Shown here piece after piece: positions 25,515 to 34,380 of a stretch of 64,000 nucleotides of DNA. The translations under genes were made by a program, and so were the position numbers. Source of the DNA: Flagellatimonas centrodinii (GTDB lineage: Bacteria > Pseudomonadota > Gammaproteobacteria > Nevskiales > Nevskiaceae); contig NZ_CP092104.1 of NCBI RefSeq assembly GCF_016918765.2, positions 372,001 through 436,000 of the forward strand, read 5' to 3'. Position 1 is the stretch's first letter; each line of letters opens with the position of its first letter. The notes under the pieces are model-generated. The model was not told the DNA's origin, ran no database searches, and was given only the letters and a program-made list of their open reading frames with translations.

Positions 25515-28500
25515 TCAGAAGCGCTTGCGAATGCTGAGCCCGATGAGACGCGGGTCCAGCGTGAAGACATTGGTGGAGAGCCCGGTGTCGTCGCTGTTGA
25601 GGAAGGCGCCGGTGATCGGGGCTTCATCAAAAACATTCTTGACATAGGCTTCGATGGTGAGCTGATGACGGTCGTTGCTCACCCAGAACGAGAGATTGGT
25701 ACTGTCCCAGGCGCGCAGCTGGTCGTACTCGGTGTTGTAGACGCGATGGAAGGATTCGTCCTGCCAGTACCAGTCCACCCGTCCCGTGGCACTCCAGTTA
25801 CCACCGGGCAGGTAGTAGGTGTGCTGGGCGCCCAGCGAGACCGTGAATTGGGGGGCGTTGGGGAGCTCGTTGCCGCCGATATCCGCAAAGAACCCCGCGC
25901 TGCCATTGGGCGCATCAGTGATCGGGTTGTAGGTCTTGACGATCTCGGGATTGCCCGTCGCATCTCGGGACACCACCAGCTGTCCGCCCGGGCAAAGAAA
26001 GGCAGCGCCATCTGGGGCACCTGCATAGCCGTCCTCCAACGCCCAACGAACGAGCGCAACGGGCGCAATGCAGTTGGAGGACTGTGAAAGCGTAGGCTTG
26101 ACCACCATCCACTCGTCAAAACCATCCGGGTACTGACAGGCCACATGCTCGGGGTTGGCTTCGCAGAGGGTGCGACCCAGTGGATCGCCTTCGGTGCTCT
26201 CTCGAAGCGCCGCCCATTCCGGATTGACGTATCGCTCGCCGCCATTCTGGGTACGGTTCATGAGATCCAGCGATTCTTCGCCATCCGCAATCCGGGTCCG
26301 CAGGTAGCCAATACTGGCGTTGAGCAAGGTGTCCGGTGTGAGGGCCAAGACCGATTCCAGCTCCAGGCCCCAGATGGTGGCATCGAAGTTCTCATTGGCT
26401 GCGGAGCGATCGACGATCTTGGAGACCTGGTAGTCCGTGTAGTCGTAGTAGAAGACCGACCCGTTGAGCATCAGCGCACCGTCCAGCAGCGTGTTCTTGG
26501 TGCCGATCTCGAAAGCATTGACGTACTCGGGCTCAAAGGTGGGCGGCGCGGCGGCCCCCTGCGCCTTGGCGATCAGCAGCCCCTGCGGCCAGGCGATGGT
26601 GGGCGGGTTGGCCCCGCCGCCCTTGTAGCCGTGGGTGAAGAAGGCGTAGATCAGCGTTTCGTCGGTAAAGCTGAGCAGGGGCTGCCAGTCGATGCCGATG
26701 CGGCCGGTGGGCACCCACCATTCCTGAATGATGTCCGGCAGCGCTGGATACCCACGGCCATTCTCGGCTGTACCCCCCAGTGCACAGACCGGGCTTCCGC
26801 GAGATATCCCGGTGATGGGGTCGCACCAGCGCGCGATCGCCTCCAGGTCGCCGGCCTCCGGGATTTCGCCTTCTTGCTCCAGGAAGGGATTGGCCGCTGG
26901 CGTGCCAAGAAAGCCGCCTTCGATGCGCCCACGCCAGTCGGGCAGCAAGGTTTGACTGGGGATGGGGGTGAACACCTTGCGATCCCAACTGACGCGCAGG
27001 CCTGCAGTGAGCTTGATCTCCGGTGTCAGCTGGTAGTAGGCCTCGCCGAACAGGGCAGCGGAATCCAGGTTGTAGGGATTGCGGCTGAGAAAGAACTGGT
27101 GCCCTTCGGGATTGGCGGCAATGTCCTCAATGCCGCCGGGCTGCACGTAGACACAGGTGGCCACCGACTCCCCATCGAAGCCCTGCCGGATGGAATCAGG
27201 GTCGATGTACGTGCTGCAGCCCAGCGCGGCGCCGGTGCCCCCGGGCCCGGCAAACAATGCGGGGAGCTGCTCGCCATCCGGCCCGGTCGGCACCCAGGGC
27301 ACGTTATAGCCGAACGGGTTTCCGATATAGGGGGTATGACCCGAGTACACCAACGCGGAGAAGGCATTGGAAAACACGAAGTAGTCGGTGGTGGTCTTGA
27401 AGCGGGTGTAGTTGGCGCCGAGGCTGAAGTTCCAGGGGCCACTGTCATTGCTGGTAAGCCGCAGCTCCTGGCTGAATTGGGTGGCATCCTGCTGGGAGAG
27501 ATCCTGCATGATCAGCCGGCTGGATGGTCCCAGGTTGGGATCCTGGAACACCCCGCCCGGCGAGATGCCCCGCTTGTAGGGGAAGCGGGAGTTGGTGGAG
27601 TCGTTGAACATGGGTAGTGCGCGGAAGCGCAGGAAATCCTGCGTGGCGAACAGTTCGTTCTCCATGTAGACCGTTTGCGAACTGAGAGACCAGACGTCCG
27701 TCAAGTCGAACTCAAAGCTGAGCTCGTAGTAATCCGATCCGGCGCGATACTCGGGTTGCAGTGGGGTGTAGACCGTTCTCAGGTCACGGGACTGCGGGCC
27801 GGCACGCAGTGGGTCAACCACGCACTCGGGCAGCATCGAGAAGCTGACGCAGTTTTCCGCGAACGGGAAAGGGACCTGCGGAACCTGGTCAAGTCGAAAA
27901 GAACCCATCCGCAATGCCCGCACGAAGGGCAGAGCGTTGCCGTTCGGGGTGCCGTAAGCGCCGTTGTCATTGGGGTCGGCTGGGTTGCCGGTGTCGAACA
28001 GGGACCGAGGCAGGCAGCCTTGCGAGTATTGCCCCAGAACTTGCGTTTGGAACTGGTCGGACTCCACATCGATCGGCCCGTTGAAGAGGTCCGCCGGTGA
28101 AACGCCATCGATGGTCTGCGGCCCCGGATCGCGGTGACACAACTGCTTGGACGTGCGCAGCCGGTTGTCGTCTTCCTCGAAGCGCTCGAAGATGAAGTCG
28201 GCGCGGAAACGATCGGTGGGCTGCCAGGCGATGCTGACGCGGCCGGTCCAGAGGTCGCGGTTGTCGAGATCCGGGCTGACGTTGAACTCACCCGCGGCGA
28301 GGTTGGTGCCGTAGCCATCGCGCATGGTGCTGGCGTAGGCGATGCGGGCGGCCAGGGTGTCGCTGTCGTTCAGCGGAATGTTGTAGTGGCCCCGAAAGCG
28401 TTGGGCGCCGTAGTTGCCGATTTCATACTTGACCTCGCCCTCGAACACGCCCATCACCGGCTTGTGGGTGATGACGTTGATCACCCCGGCGGTGGCGTTG

Positions 28501-29339
28501 CGGCCGTAGAGGGTGCCCTGTGGGCCGCGCAGCACTTCCACCCGCTCCATGTCGAGATACTCCTGCTCGAACAGGCGGTTCACGATGAGGGTGGTGTTGT
28601 TCATGCTGACCGCCACACCGGGATCGGTGGTGGCGGATACGGCCTGGGTGCCGATGCCGCGAATCTGGAAGTTGTAACCGCTGAAGTTGGTTTTGCTGAA
28701 GGTGACGTTGGGGATGGCCTTGAGCAGGTCGAAGCCGCCTTCCACCTTGCGGGCGTCCAACTCGTCCATGGAGAACGCGCTCATGGTGATGGGCACGTCC
28801 TGCAGGCGCTCTTCACGCTTCTGGCCGGTGACGATGATTTCCTCGATGCCGGCGCGGCGCGCGCTTTCGATATCGGGCAAGGGCGCGTCGGCAGGGCTGG
28901 CATCGTCTGCCAGCGCCTTGGCCTGGGCGACGGCCAGGTTGCCGGTGCTGGAGTTCTGCAGCCGGCGGCGGTACTCCGCCACCACGTCCGGCTCGCCGAT
29001 CATGATGCCGCCACCATCGGTGACAACGAAGTCCAGCCCGGTGCCCTGGAGAATCTGCTCCACCGCCTCCACGGCACTGAAGGCACCGTTAAGGGTTGCC
29101 GACTGCCGCCCCTCGGCCGCATCAGGCGCGTAGATGAGTTCCGCCCGGCTTTGATGGGCGAACGCGGTCAGCGCTGCGGTGAGATCCTGCGCGGGGATGT
29201 TGTAGCGAAGCGTGACGGCACTGATGGCCGAAGGGGCCTCCGCCGTTGCCTGCGCGCTCGCCACCCCTCCGGTGAGCGCCGCTGCGATGATGCTGAACGC
29301 CACGAGCGCCCGGATGGGGCCACGACGGAATTGGAACAT
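25515..29339 (-). CDS. TonB-dependent receptor with N-terminal STN signalling domain
   Basis: 1274 aa, long for the family. Signal peptide 1-30; STN (secretin/TonB short) domain about 44-117 (VTLRYNIPAQDLTAALTAFA, ..GTGLDFVVTDGGGIMI); TonB-box-like IEEIIVTGQKREE at 165-178; plug about 178-290 with FQIRGIGTQ and MERVEVLRGPQGTLYGRNA; barrel to the end with terminal KRF. The STN domain marks FecA-like transducers that signal through FecR to an ECF sigma; such a pair lies at 37-38.9 kb. Barrel loops are large, suggesting a bulky ligand, not identified. AGGAGA precedes the ATG. A box shared with the sigma gene's upstream region lies 65 bp upstream. Confidence 0.95.
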   Translation of the reverse strand: MFQFRRGPIRALVAFSIIAAALTGGVASAQATAEAPSAISAVTLRYNIPAQDLTAALTAFAHQSRAELIYAPDAAEGRQSATLNGAFSAVEAVEQILQGTGLDFVVTDGGGIMIGEPDVVAEYRRRLQNSSTGNLAVAQAKALADDASPADAPLPDIESARRAGIEEIIVTGQKREERLQDVPITMSAFSMDELDARKVEGGFDLLKAIPNVTFSKTNFSGYNFQIRGIGTQAVSATTDPGVAVSMNNTTLIVNRLFEQEYLDMERVEVLRGPQGTLYGRNATAGVINVITHKPVMGVFEGEVKYEIGNYGAQRFRGHYNIPLNDSDTLAARIAYASTMRDGYGTNLAAGEFNVSPDLDNRDLWTGRVSIAWQPTDRFRADFIFERFEEDDNRLRTSKQLCHRDPGPQTIDGVSPADLFNGPIDVESDQFQTQVLGQYSQGCLPRSLFDTGNPADPNDNGAYGTPNGNALPFVRALRMGSFRLDQVPQVPFPFAENCVSFSMLPECVVDPLRAGPQSRDLRTVYTPLQPEYRAGSDYYELSFEFDLTDVWSLSSQTVYMENELFATQDFLRFRALPMFNDSTNSRFPYKRGISPGGVFQDPNLGPSSRLIMQDLSQQDATQFSQELRLTSNDSGPWNFSLGANYTRFKTTTDYFVFSNAFSALVYSGHTPYIGNPFGYNVPWVPTGPDGEQLPALFAGPGGTGAALGCSTYIDPDSIRQGFDGESVATCVYVQPGGIEDIAANPEGHQFFLSRNPYNLDSAALFGEAYYQLTPEIKLTAGLRVSWDRKVFTPIPSQTLLPDWRGRIEGGFLGTPAANPFLEQEGEIPEAGDLEAIARWCDPITGISRGSPVCALGGTAENGRGYPALPDIIQEWWVPTGRIGIDWQPLLSFTDETLIYAFFTHGYKGGGANPPTIAWPQGLLIAKAQGAAAPPTFEPEYVNAFEIGTKNTLLDGALMLNGSVFYYDYTDYQVSKIVDRSAANENFDATIWGLELESVLALTPDTLLNASIGYLRTRIADGEESLDLMNRTQNGGERYVNPEWAALRESTEGDPLGRTLCEANPEHVACQYPDGFDEWMVVKPTLSQSSNCIAPVALVRWALEDGYAGAPDGAAFLCPGGQLVVSRDATGNPEIVKTYNPITDAPNGSAGFFADIGGNELPNAPQFTVSLGAQHTYYLPGGNWSATGRVDWYWQDESFHRVYNTEYDQLRAWDSTNLSFWVSNDRHQLTIEAYVKNVFDEAPITGAFLNSDDTGLSTNVFTLDPRLIGLSIRKRF

Positions 29340-29403
29340 CCCGAATCTCCTCTGATGTCTGCACGGACGCCGCGTTGTGATGTTGTGCGGCTGGTCTCAG
29401 GCA

Positions 29404-29434
29404 TTAGGACGCAGGGGAAATGGGAATGTGCAAA
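29404..29434 (-). promoter_or_regulatory. Candidate ECF-sigma promoter of the TonB-dependent receptor gene
   Basis: Minus strand: TTTGCAC, 15 bases, GCGTCCTAA. The region upstream of the ECF sigma gene has TTTGCCC, 15 bases, GCGTCTTAA. Box-to-box spacing is identical and 14 of 16 box bases agree. CGTC is a common minus-10 core for ECF sigmas, which supports reading this as a promoter. Leader about 60 nt. Confidence 0.7.
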
Positions 29435-29480
29435 AGGGGGGCTGAGGGGTGGGCTCGGGTCGGAGAAACCTGCAGACGAC

Positions 29481-30881
29481 TCACACCACGCGGGATGCCA
29501 GACTGGGTGAGTGTTCGATGGCGTCTTCGATGATGCCCAGCATCTGCGCGCACTGGTCGCGGCTGGTCGGCCCTCCCAGGCATACCCGCACCGCTTCGGG
29601 TGGGGTGCCACCCACACTGAACGTATCGGAAACCACCACACCAACGCCGTGATTGCGGAGGTGGGTGGCAAACTCGACACGGGTCCAGGGCGCGGGAACA
29701 CGCAGCCACAGATGGAAGGCTTCCGGTTTGCTGGTGTAGTCGGCCTGCTGCAGTACCTGCGCGGCCAGCTTCTGGCGTTGGCGCGACTCCTCCCGAATGG
29801 CCAAGGTAGCCGCGCGTGCGGTGCCATCCAGAATCCAGCGCGTGGCCAGACGCGCCATCATCGGTACCGGCATAACTGTGGTGGTGCGCATGATCGCCGA
29901 CAGACGTGCACCGTAGCGTGAGTTGGGAACTGCCAGGTAGGCAACCCTCAAGCCCGCACCGAGGCATTTGGAGAAACCGCTGGCATAGAAGGTCAGTTCA
30001 GGGGCCATGGCGGCCAGCGACGTGGACCGACGGGCCGGCAGGCAACCATATGGGTCGTCCTCGATAATGGGGACGCAATAGCGGCGGGCGACCTCTACTA
30101 CAGCCTCCCGGCGTGCCTCCGACATGATCGCAGTGGTCGGGTTGTTCAGGGTGGGGTTGAGGTAAAGGGCCTTGGGCAGATCGGCCGCACACAGGGCACC
30201 GAAGGCGTCCGGATCGAGACCGTCATCGTCCGCCGGCAGCCCCACCAGCCGGATGCCAAGGTGGGCAGCGAGGCCCTTGATGCCCGGATAGGTAACGGCC
30301 TCGCAGGCGATGGTATCGCCAGGGCGCGCAAGCACGGTGAACAGCGACAGCAGGGCACTTTGCACACCGCTGCACAAGATGACGCGGGAGCTCTCCAGAT
30401 TGGGCACATGGCGCGACAGCCATTGGACACCCGCCTCTCGCTCTTCTTCATTGCCACCGAATTCGTGATAGCGAAGAAAGTTGTGCAGGTCGGCTTCCTG
30501 TGCCAGCTCGGCGATGCCCTGACGCATCTGCGCCAATAGGGCCTTGTCCTGTGGTTCCGGCGGCATGTTCATCGTCATGTCGACCATGCTGGTCGATGGC
30601 GCGCGTCGAACCGGCCCGCTCCTGACGATCTCGCGGACAAAGGAGCCACGCCCCGGCTGGGCATCGATCAGACCCCGCTGCTGGGCCTCGGCGTATCCCC
30701 GCGCCACGGTAGTGAAATTGAGGTTGAGCGCGGCCGCCAGCGTGCGCAGGGTCGGCAGCCGCTGGTTGGCAACGAGCTTGCCGGATTCGATGTCCTCGGC
30801 CAGCGCATCGGCGATGGCAATGTAGGCAGGTTGGCTGCTGGCGCGCACGGCCGCAGCCCAGCGGCTGGCTTCGTTCGACAT
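29481..30881 (-). CDS. MocR-type regulator (GntR HTH fused to class I aminotransferase)
   Basis: 466 aa from ATG 30881 (a GTG two codons earlier is possible). N-terminal GntR winged helix (about 15-85: AIADALAEDIESGKL, LPTLRTLAAALNLNFTTVAR, GYAEAQQRGLIDAQPGRGSF). C-terminal fold-type I PLP domain with LNPTLNNPT, IIEDDPYGCL and the PLP-lysine motif YASGFSKCLGAGLRV. MocR proteins act as PLP- or amine-responsive regulators. It is divergent from nitB across a 340-bp region rich in repeats, so it is the likely local regulator of the Nit1C operon and of itself. Ligand unknown. Confidence 0.93.
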   Translation of the reverse strand: MSNEASRWAAAVRASSQPAYIAIADALAEDIESGKLVANQRLPTLRTLAAALNLNFTTVARGYAEAQQRGLIDAQPGRGSFVREIVRSGPVRRAPSTSMVDMTMNMPPEPQDKALLAQMRQGIAELAQEADLHNFLRYHEFGGNEEEREAGVQWLSRHVPNLESSRVILCSGVQSALLSLFTVLARPGDTIACEAVTYPGIKGLAAHLGIRLVGLPADDDGLDPDAFGALCAADLPKALYLNPTLNNPTTAIMSEARREAVVEVARRYCVPIIEDDPYGCLPARRSTSLAAMAPELTFYASGFSKCLGAGLRVAYLAVPNSRYGARLSAIMRTTTVMPVPMMARLATRWILDGTARAATLAIREESRQRQKLAAQVLQQADYTSKPEAFHLWLRVPAPWTRVEFATHLRNHGVGVVVSDTFSVGGTPPEAVRVCLGGPTSRDQCAQMLGIIEDAIEHSPSLASRVV

Positions 30882-30901
30882 GGGCACTCAATCCGTCAGA
30901 T

Positions 30902-30919
30902 CACGATCGCCATATCGTG
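30902..30919. promoter_or_regulatory. Palindrome upstream of the MocR gene
   Basis: CACGAT (30902-30907) and ATCGTG (30914-30919) are exact reverse complements with six bases between, 21 bp before the mocR start codon. Possible autoregulatory site. Confidence 0.5.
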
Positions 30920-30922
30920 CCA

Positions 30923-30940
30923 CATATTGATTGCATATTG
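30923..30940. promoter_or_regulatory. Tandem CATATTG repeats near the MocR gene
   Basis: CATATTG occurs at 30923-30929 and 30934-30940, 11 bp apart, i.e. one helical turn. The longer 12-mer CATATTGATTGC (30923-30934) recurs exactly at 31148-31159 within the nit promoter. Direct repeats on one face are typical MocR-type operators (known for GabR and PdxR). A TGCATA/TATGCA inverted repeat (30932-30956) overlaps. Confidence 0.6.
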
Positions 30941-30979
30941 TTTCTTTTTGTATGCACACATAAGGCGCAACGATGCACT

Positions 30980-30996
30980 TGTTGCGAGCTGTTGCG
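30980..30996. promoter_or_regulatory. TGTTGCG direct repeat, 10-bp period
   Basis: TGTTGCG at 30980-30986 and again at 30990-30996, lying between arms of a wider GATGCAC (30972-30978)/GTGCATC (31007-31013) inverted repeat. About 150-180 bp upstream of the sigma-54-like nit promoter, a distance suited to an enhancer-type activator site. Confidence 0.5.
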
Positions 30997-31144
30997 TACC
31001 GCTTTGGTGCATCCCGCAAACCCCTGAAACTGCCACTGATATGGTGCGAATGCGGCCATCGCAACGAGACCATGGCAATTACACCAACGTTATCATCAAT
31101 GTCTCACAATGATCGCATTTATGACCATTTTATCCCTGATTGAC

Positions 31145-31160
31145 TGGCATATTGATTGCT
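31145..31160 (+). promoter_or_regulatory. Sigma-54-like promoter of the Nit1C operon
   Basis: TGGCATATTGATTGCT has the invariant GG (31146-31147) and GC (31158-31159) with exactly ten bases between, and TTGC at minus 12. Predicted start about 31171, giving a 58-nt leader before nitB. Sigma-54 control fits a nitrogen-scavenging operon. The spacer is also the 12-mer repeated near mocR, so it may double as a regulator site. Confidence 0.7.
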
Positions 31161-31228
31161 GCCCTGTTGCCTGTGACCGCTGAGGTCCGGCGGTTGCAAT
31201 CACGTCAATCCCGCATCAGGAGAAGCAC

Positions 31229-31711
31229 ATGCCCGCAGTGACAGCACCCGCACATAAGAGCGGCGACTTTTTTGTCGATTACGAAGAAAAAGTGTTCGAG
31301 GACGTTCAGGCCGAACCCGGCGAAAAAGCCCTCATCACGTTTCATACCGTGGCATTCGAGGGATCGATTGGCCTGGTCAATCTGCTTCAGGCCAAACGTC
31401 TGCTCCGGAAGGGATTCGAAACTTCGGTATTGCTGTACGGCCCAGGAGTGACGCTGGGGCTGCAGCGAGGGTTTCCGACCCTTGGCGATGAAGCTTTCCC
31501 CGGCCATCAGAACTTCGCCAACCAGATCAAGGCGATCATGGCCGAGGGCGGAAAGGTCTACGCCTGCCGTTTTGCACTGCAGGCGCTGTATGGCCACGGC
31601 GAGCCATCGTTGCTGCCCGGCATTACGCCGATCAATCCGCTGGATGTGCTGGACCTGGTGCTGCTTCATCGCAAGTCCGGTGCCTTCATTCTGGATACCT
31701 GGACGCTCTAG
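31229..31711 (+). CDS. nitB: NitB: MSMEG_0572/Sll0783-family protein
   Basis: 160 aa; first gene of the Nit1C operon, with AGGAG ahead of ATG 31229. Family-like segments: [40 protein letters not shown], and a C-terminal half with [17 protein letters not shown]. The predicted alpha/beta pattern with LITFHT and SVLLYGPGV strands resembles a DsrE-like fold. The Synechocystis member (Sll0783) is nitrogen-starvation-induced and affects PHB formation. No enzymatic activity is established. Stop is four bases before nitC. Confidence 0.9.
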   Translation: MPAVTAPAHKSGDFFVDYEEKVFEDVQAEPGEKALITFHTVAFEGSIGLVNLLQAKRLLRKGFETSVLLYGPGVTLGLQRGFPTLGDEAFPGHQNFANQIKAIMAEGGKVYACRFALQALYGHGEPSLLPGITPINPLDVLDLVLLHRKSGAFILDTWTL

Positions 31712-31715
31712 GCCC

Positions 31716-32729
31716 ATGGCTTCCCGCACTGTCAAAGCAGCCGCGGTACAGCTGTCGCCGGTTCTCGGCAGTCGTGAGGGCACGATCGGCAAGGTCGTGT
31801 CCGCGATTGCCGAGGCCGCCGCCGCGGGCGCCGAATTGGTCGTGTTCCCTGAAACGGTGGTGCCGTACTACCCCTATTTTTCGTTCATTACCCCGGCAGT
31901 GAAGATGGGCGCAGCGCACCTGGCGCTGTATGAGCAGGCGGTGAGCGTGCCGAGCCCCGCTACGGACCAAGTGGCCACTGCAGCACGTGAATACGGAGCG
32001 GTGGTGGTACTCGGAGTCAACGAGCGCGACCACGGCACGCTCTACAACACCCAGCTGGTCTTCGATGCGGATGGCAGCCTGGTGCTGAAACGTCGCAAGA
32101 TCACTCCGACCTATCACGAGCGGATGGTCTGGGGACAAGGCGATGGCGCCGGCCTGAAAACGGTGGACACGGCCATCGGCCGGCTCGGCGCGCTGGCCTG
32201 CTGGGAACACTACAACCCCCTTGCACGCTACAGCCTGATGGCACAGCACGAGGAGGTGCACTGCTCGCAGTTTCCGGGCTCGCTGGTGGGGCCGATCTTT
32301 GCCGAGCAAATGGAAGTGACCATGCGCCACCACGCGCTGGAATCCGGTTGCTTCGTGGTAAACGCGACGGCGTGGTTGAGTGAGGATCAGATCGGGCAGA
32401 TAACCGCTGACCCCGACTTGCAGAAGGCACTTCGGGGCGGCTGCTACAGCGCCATCATTTCGCCCGAAGGCAAACATCTGTGCGAGCCCCTGCGCGAGAG
32501 CGAAGGCATGGTGATCGCAGAGCTGGACTTCGCGCTGATCACCAAGCGCAAACGGATGATGGATTCGGTGGGGCACTACGCCCGCCCCGAACTGCTGTCC
32601 CTGAATCTCGACGCGCGTGAAACGGCGCCGCTGCACGGCGCGCCCGCTGGGACGAAGCCCGGCGACTCCCCTTTGAGGACAACACACCATGACCAAGCCC
32701 GCGAAAGCTCCGAGTGCTCAGACGCGTGA
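31716..32729 (+). CDS. nitC: NitC: Nit6803-type nitrilase
   Basis: 337 aa. Nitrilase triad in [15 protein letters not shown] (Glu), [17 protein letters not shown] (Lys) and [19 protein letters not shown] (Cys). The CWEHYNPL and final [20 protein letters not shown] are hallmarks of the Nit6803/Nit1 branch, distinct from the amidase-like aguB in this window. Hydrolyses a nitrile to acid and ammonia; the natural substrate in this cluster is not settled. ATG 31716 fits the family N terminus ([12 protein letters not shown]). The 3' end overlaps nitD by 41 bp, unusual even for this tight operon. Confidence 0.95.
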   Translation: MASRTVKAAAVQLSPVLGSREGTIGKVVSAIAEAAAAGAELVVFPETVVPYYPYFSFITPAVKMGAAHLALYEQAVSVPSPATDQVATAAREYGAVVVLGVNERDHGTLYNTQLVFDADGSLVLKRRKITPTYHERMVWGQGDGAGLKTVDTAIGRLGALACWEHYNPLARYSLMAQHEEVHCSQFPGSLVGPIFAEQMEVTMRHHALESGCFVVNATAWLSEDQIGQITADPDLQKALRGGCYSAIISPEGKHLCEPLRESEGMVIAELDFALITKRKRMMDSVGHYARPELLSLNLDARETAPLHGAPAGTKPGDSPLRTTHHDQARESSECSDA

Positions 32730-33825
32730 GCTGATCGTCGATCTGCAGTCGCTGGGCGTGCGCCTGGCGGATGAAGACATCGGTGCACCCAGCCGCCGTG
32801 GCGGTGCGGGACCGTCCGATCACAAGTCGGTCACCGTCGATGGTCATACCATCATGGTGCCAGTACACACCGGCTCGGCAGCGCATTCGCCATTCGAGAC
32901 CAGCCGTTCTGGGCGTGCCGACGAAGTGTCACTCAAACGTGATGGTCGGGCGGTGGCGACGATCTCCTTTGCGCCGCAGCCGAAATTCATGAAGCTCAGG
33001 ACCGCGGAGGGCGTTCCCTACGGCCACATCGCCCAGCTGCATGGACGCGATGTGCTGGCCACCACAGTGCTACAGACCTGTGTCCGCTATGGGCGCCGCG
33101 AGACCTCCTGCCAGTTCTGTTCCATCGGCGAGTCACTGGCGGCCGGACGGACCGTCAATCGCAAGACACCGGCGCAGTTAGCCGAGGTGGCGAAAGCGGC
33201 CGTTACGCTCGACGGAGTCAGGCACATGGTGATGACTACCGGCACGCCCAACTTCACCGACCGCGGCGCCGAGATTCTGTGCGAATCGGCTGCGGCGGTA
33301 AGGGCCGTGGTGGACCTGCCCATTCAGGCCCAGTGCGAGCCGCCGGATGACCCGGCCTGGTTTCAACGCCTGAAGACCGCCGGGGTGGACAGCCTGGGCA
33401 TGCACCTGGAGGCGGTAACGCCTGAGGTGCGAGCGCGCATCATGCCCGGCAAGGCCAGCGTCAGCCTTGATCAGTACATGACCGCCTTTGCCGATGCCGT
33501 GAAGGTCTTCGGCCGGGGACAGGTGAGCACCTACATTCTTGCCGGCCTTGGCGATACCCGAGAGGCCATCCTGCAGATGAGTGAGCGGCTGATCGCACTT
33601 GGCGTCTACCCGTTTGTGGTGCCGTTCGTGCCGAATTCCGGCACGCCACTGGCCGATCACCCCGCGCCCAGCGCGCTCTTCATGCGGTCGATCCTGCTGC
33701 CGGTGGGGCGGATGCTGGTAGACGGCGGCTTGCGATCCGCCGATATCAAGGCGGGCTGCGGCCGCTGCGGTGCCTGTTCTTCGCTGGCGGCGTTTGAGTC
33801 CCCGGCCGCGGTGGGTGTGTCCTGA
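32689..33825 (+). CDS. nitD: NitD: MSMEG_0568-family radical SAM protein
   Basis: 378 aa. The cluster-binding segment reads [20 protein letters not shown], i.e. C-x9-C-x2-C instead of the common C-x3-C-x2-C, as is usual in this family. TIM-barrel segments follow ([61 protein letters not shown]). The C terminus has [10 protein letters not shown], a C-x2-C-x2-C that could hold a second iron-sulfur cluster. Starts inside nitC. Probably performs the key radical step of the Nit1C pathway; reaction unknown. Confidence 0.93.
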   Translation: MTKPAKAPSAQTRELIVDLQSLGVRLADEDIGAPSRRGGAGPSDHKSVTVDGHTIMVPVHTGSAAHSPFETSRSGRADEVSLKRDGRAVATISFAPQPKFMKLRTAEGVPYGHIAQLHGRDVLATTVLQTCVRYGRRETSCQFCSIGESLAAGRTVNRKTPAQLAEVAKAAVTLDGVRHMVMTTGTPNFTDRGAEILCESAAAVRAVVDLPIQAQCEPPDDPAWFQRLKTAGVDSLGMHLEAVTPEVRARIMPGKASVSLDQYMTAFADAVKVFGRGQVSTYILAGLGDTREAILQMSERLIALGVYPFVVPFVPNSGTPLADHPAPSALFMRSILLPVGRMLVDGGLRSADIKAGCGRCGACSSLAAFESPAAVGVS

Positions 33826-33828
33826 GCC

Positions 33829-34380
33829 ATGTTGCTGCCCGTGCCCCCCTTTATGCCCGGCGAGTACAGCATCAAGCATGTTGCTGCGGATTGGGAGCGA
33901 AAGGCCTGCGCCGCCCTGCGCCGGCAGGTGTTCTGCACCGAGCAACGGCTGTTCGACGCGGACGATCGCGACACCATTGACGACCACGCGCTGCCAATCG
34001 CGGCAATTGCCCGGGTCGCGGGCATCGGCGAGCGGGTTGTCGGCACTGTGCGTATTCATCGGCCTGAGGCCAACGATGATTCCGGTCTGTGGTTCGGCTC
34101 GCGCCTCGCGGTGCTCCCCGAATACCGGCACAGCGCCTGGATAGGAACTGAACTGATTCACCATGCAGTGCGTACCGCACGGGCACGCGGATGCCGACGA
34201 TTTTTGGCGCAAGTACAGGTGCAGAACGTGAAACTGTTCGAACACCTTGACTGGGTTGGACTGGCATCAAGGCAGATCTGCGGCCGCCCGCATGTGCTGA
34301 TGCAGGCATCGCTCGATCACTATCCTCCGCGCACCTTCGACGAGGTGGTGTTTGCGGTACAGGCCCGGGTGGCGGCGTGA
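33829..34380 (+). CDS. nitE: NitE: MSMEG_0567/Sll0786-family GNAT acetyltransferase
   Basis: 183 aa, single GNAT domain. Acyl-CoA motif region: SRLAVLPEYRHSAWIGTELIHHAV followed by ARARGCRRFLAQVQVQNVKLFEHLDW. The N-terminal half has RRQVFCTEQRLFDADDRDTID, typical for this subgroup. Starts three bases after the nitD stop; its TGA shares an A with the nitF ATG (TGATG), so translation is coupled. Acceptor unknown. Confidence 0.92.
   Translation: MLLPVPPFMPGEYSIKHVAADWERKACAALRRQVFCTEQRLFDADDRDTIDDHALPIAAIARVAGIGERVVGTVRIHRPEANDDSGLWFGSRLAVLPEYRHSAWIGTELIHHAVRTARARGCRRFLAQVQVQNVKLFEHLDWVGLASRQICGRPHVLMQASLDHYPPRTFDEVVFAVQARVAA

Noticed and set aside
30888-31228. Short genes in the mocR-nitB gap
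   Set aside because: Open frames of about 60-90 codons lack ribosome sites and recognisable sequence; the region is better explained as regulatory.
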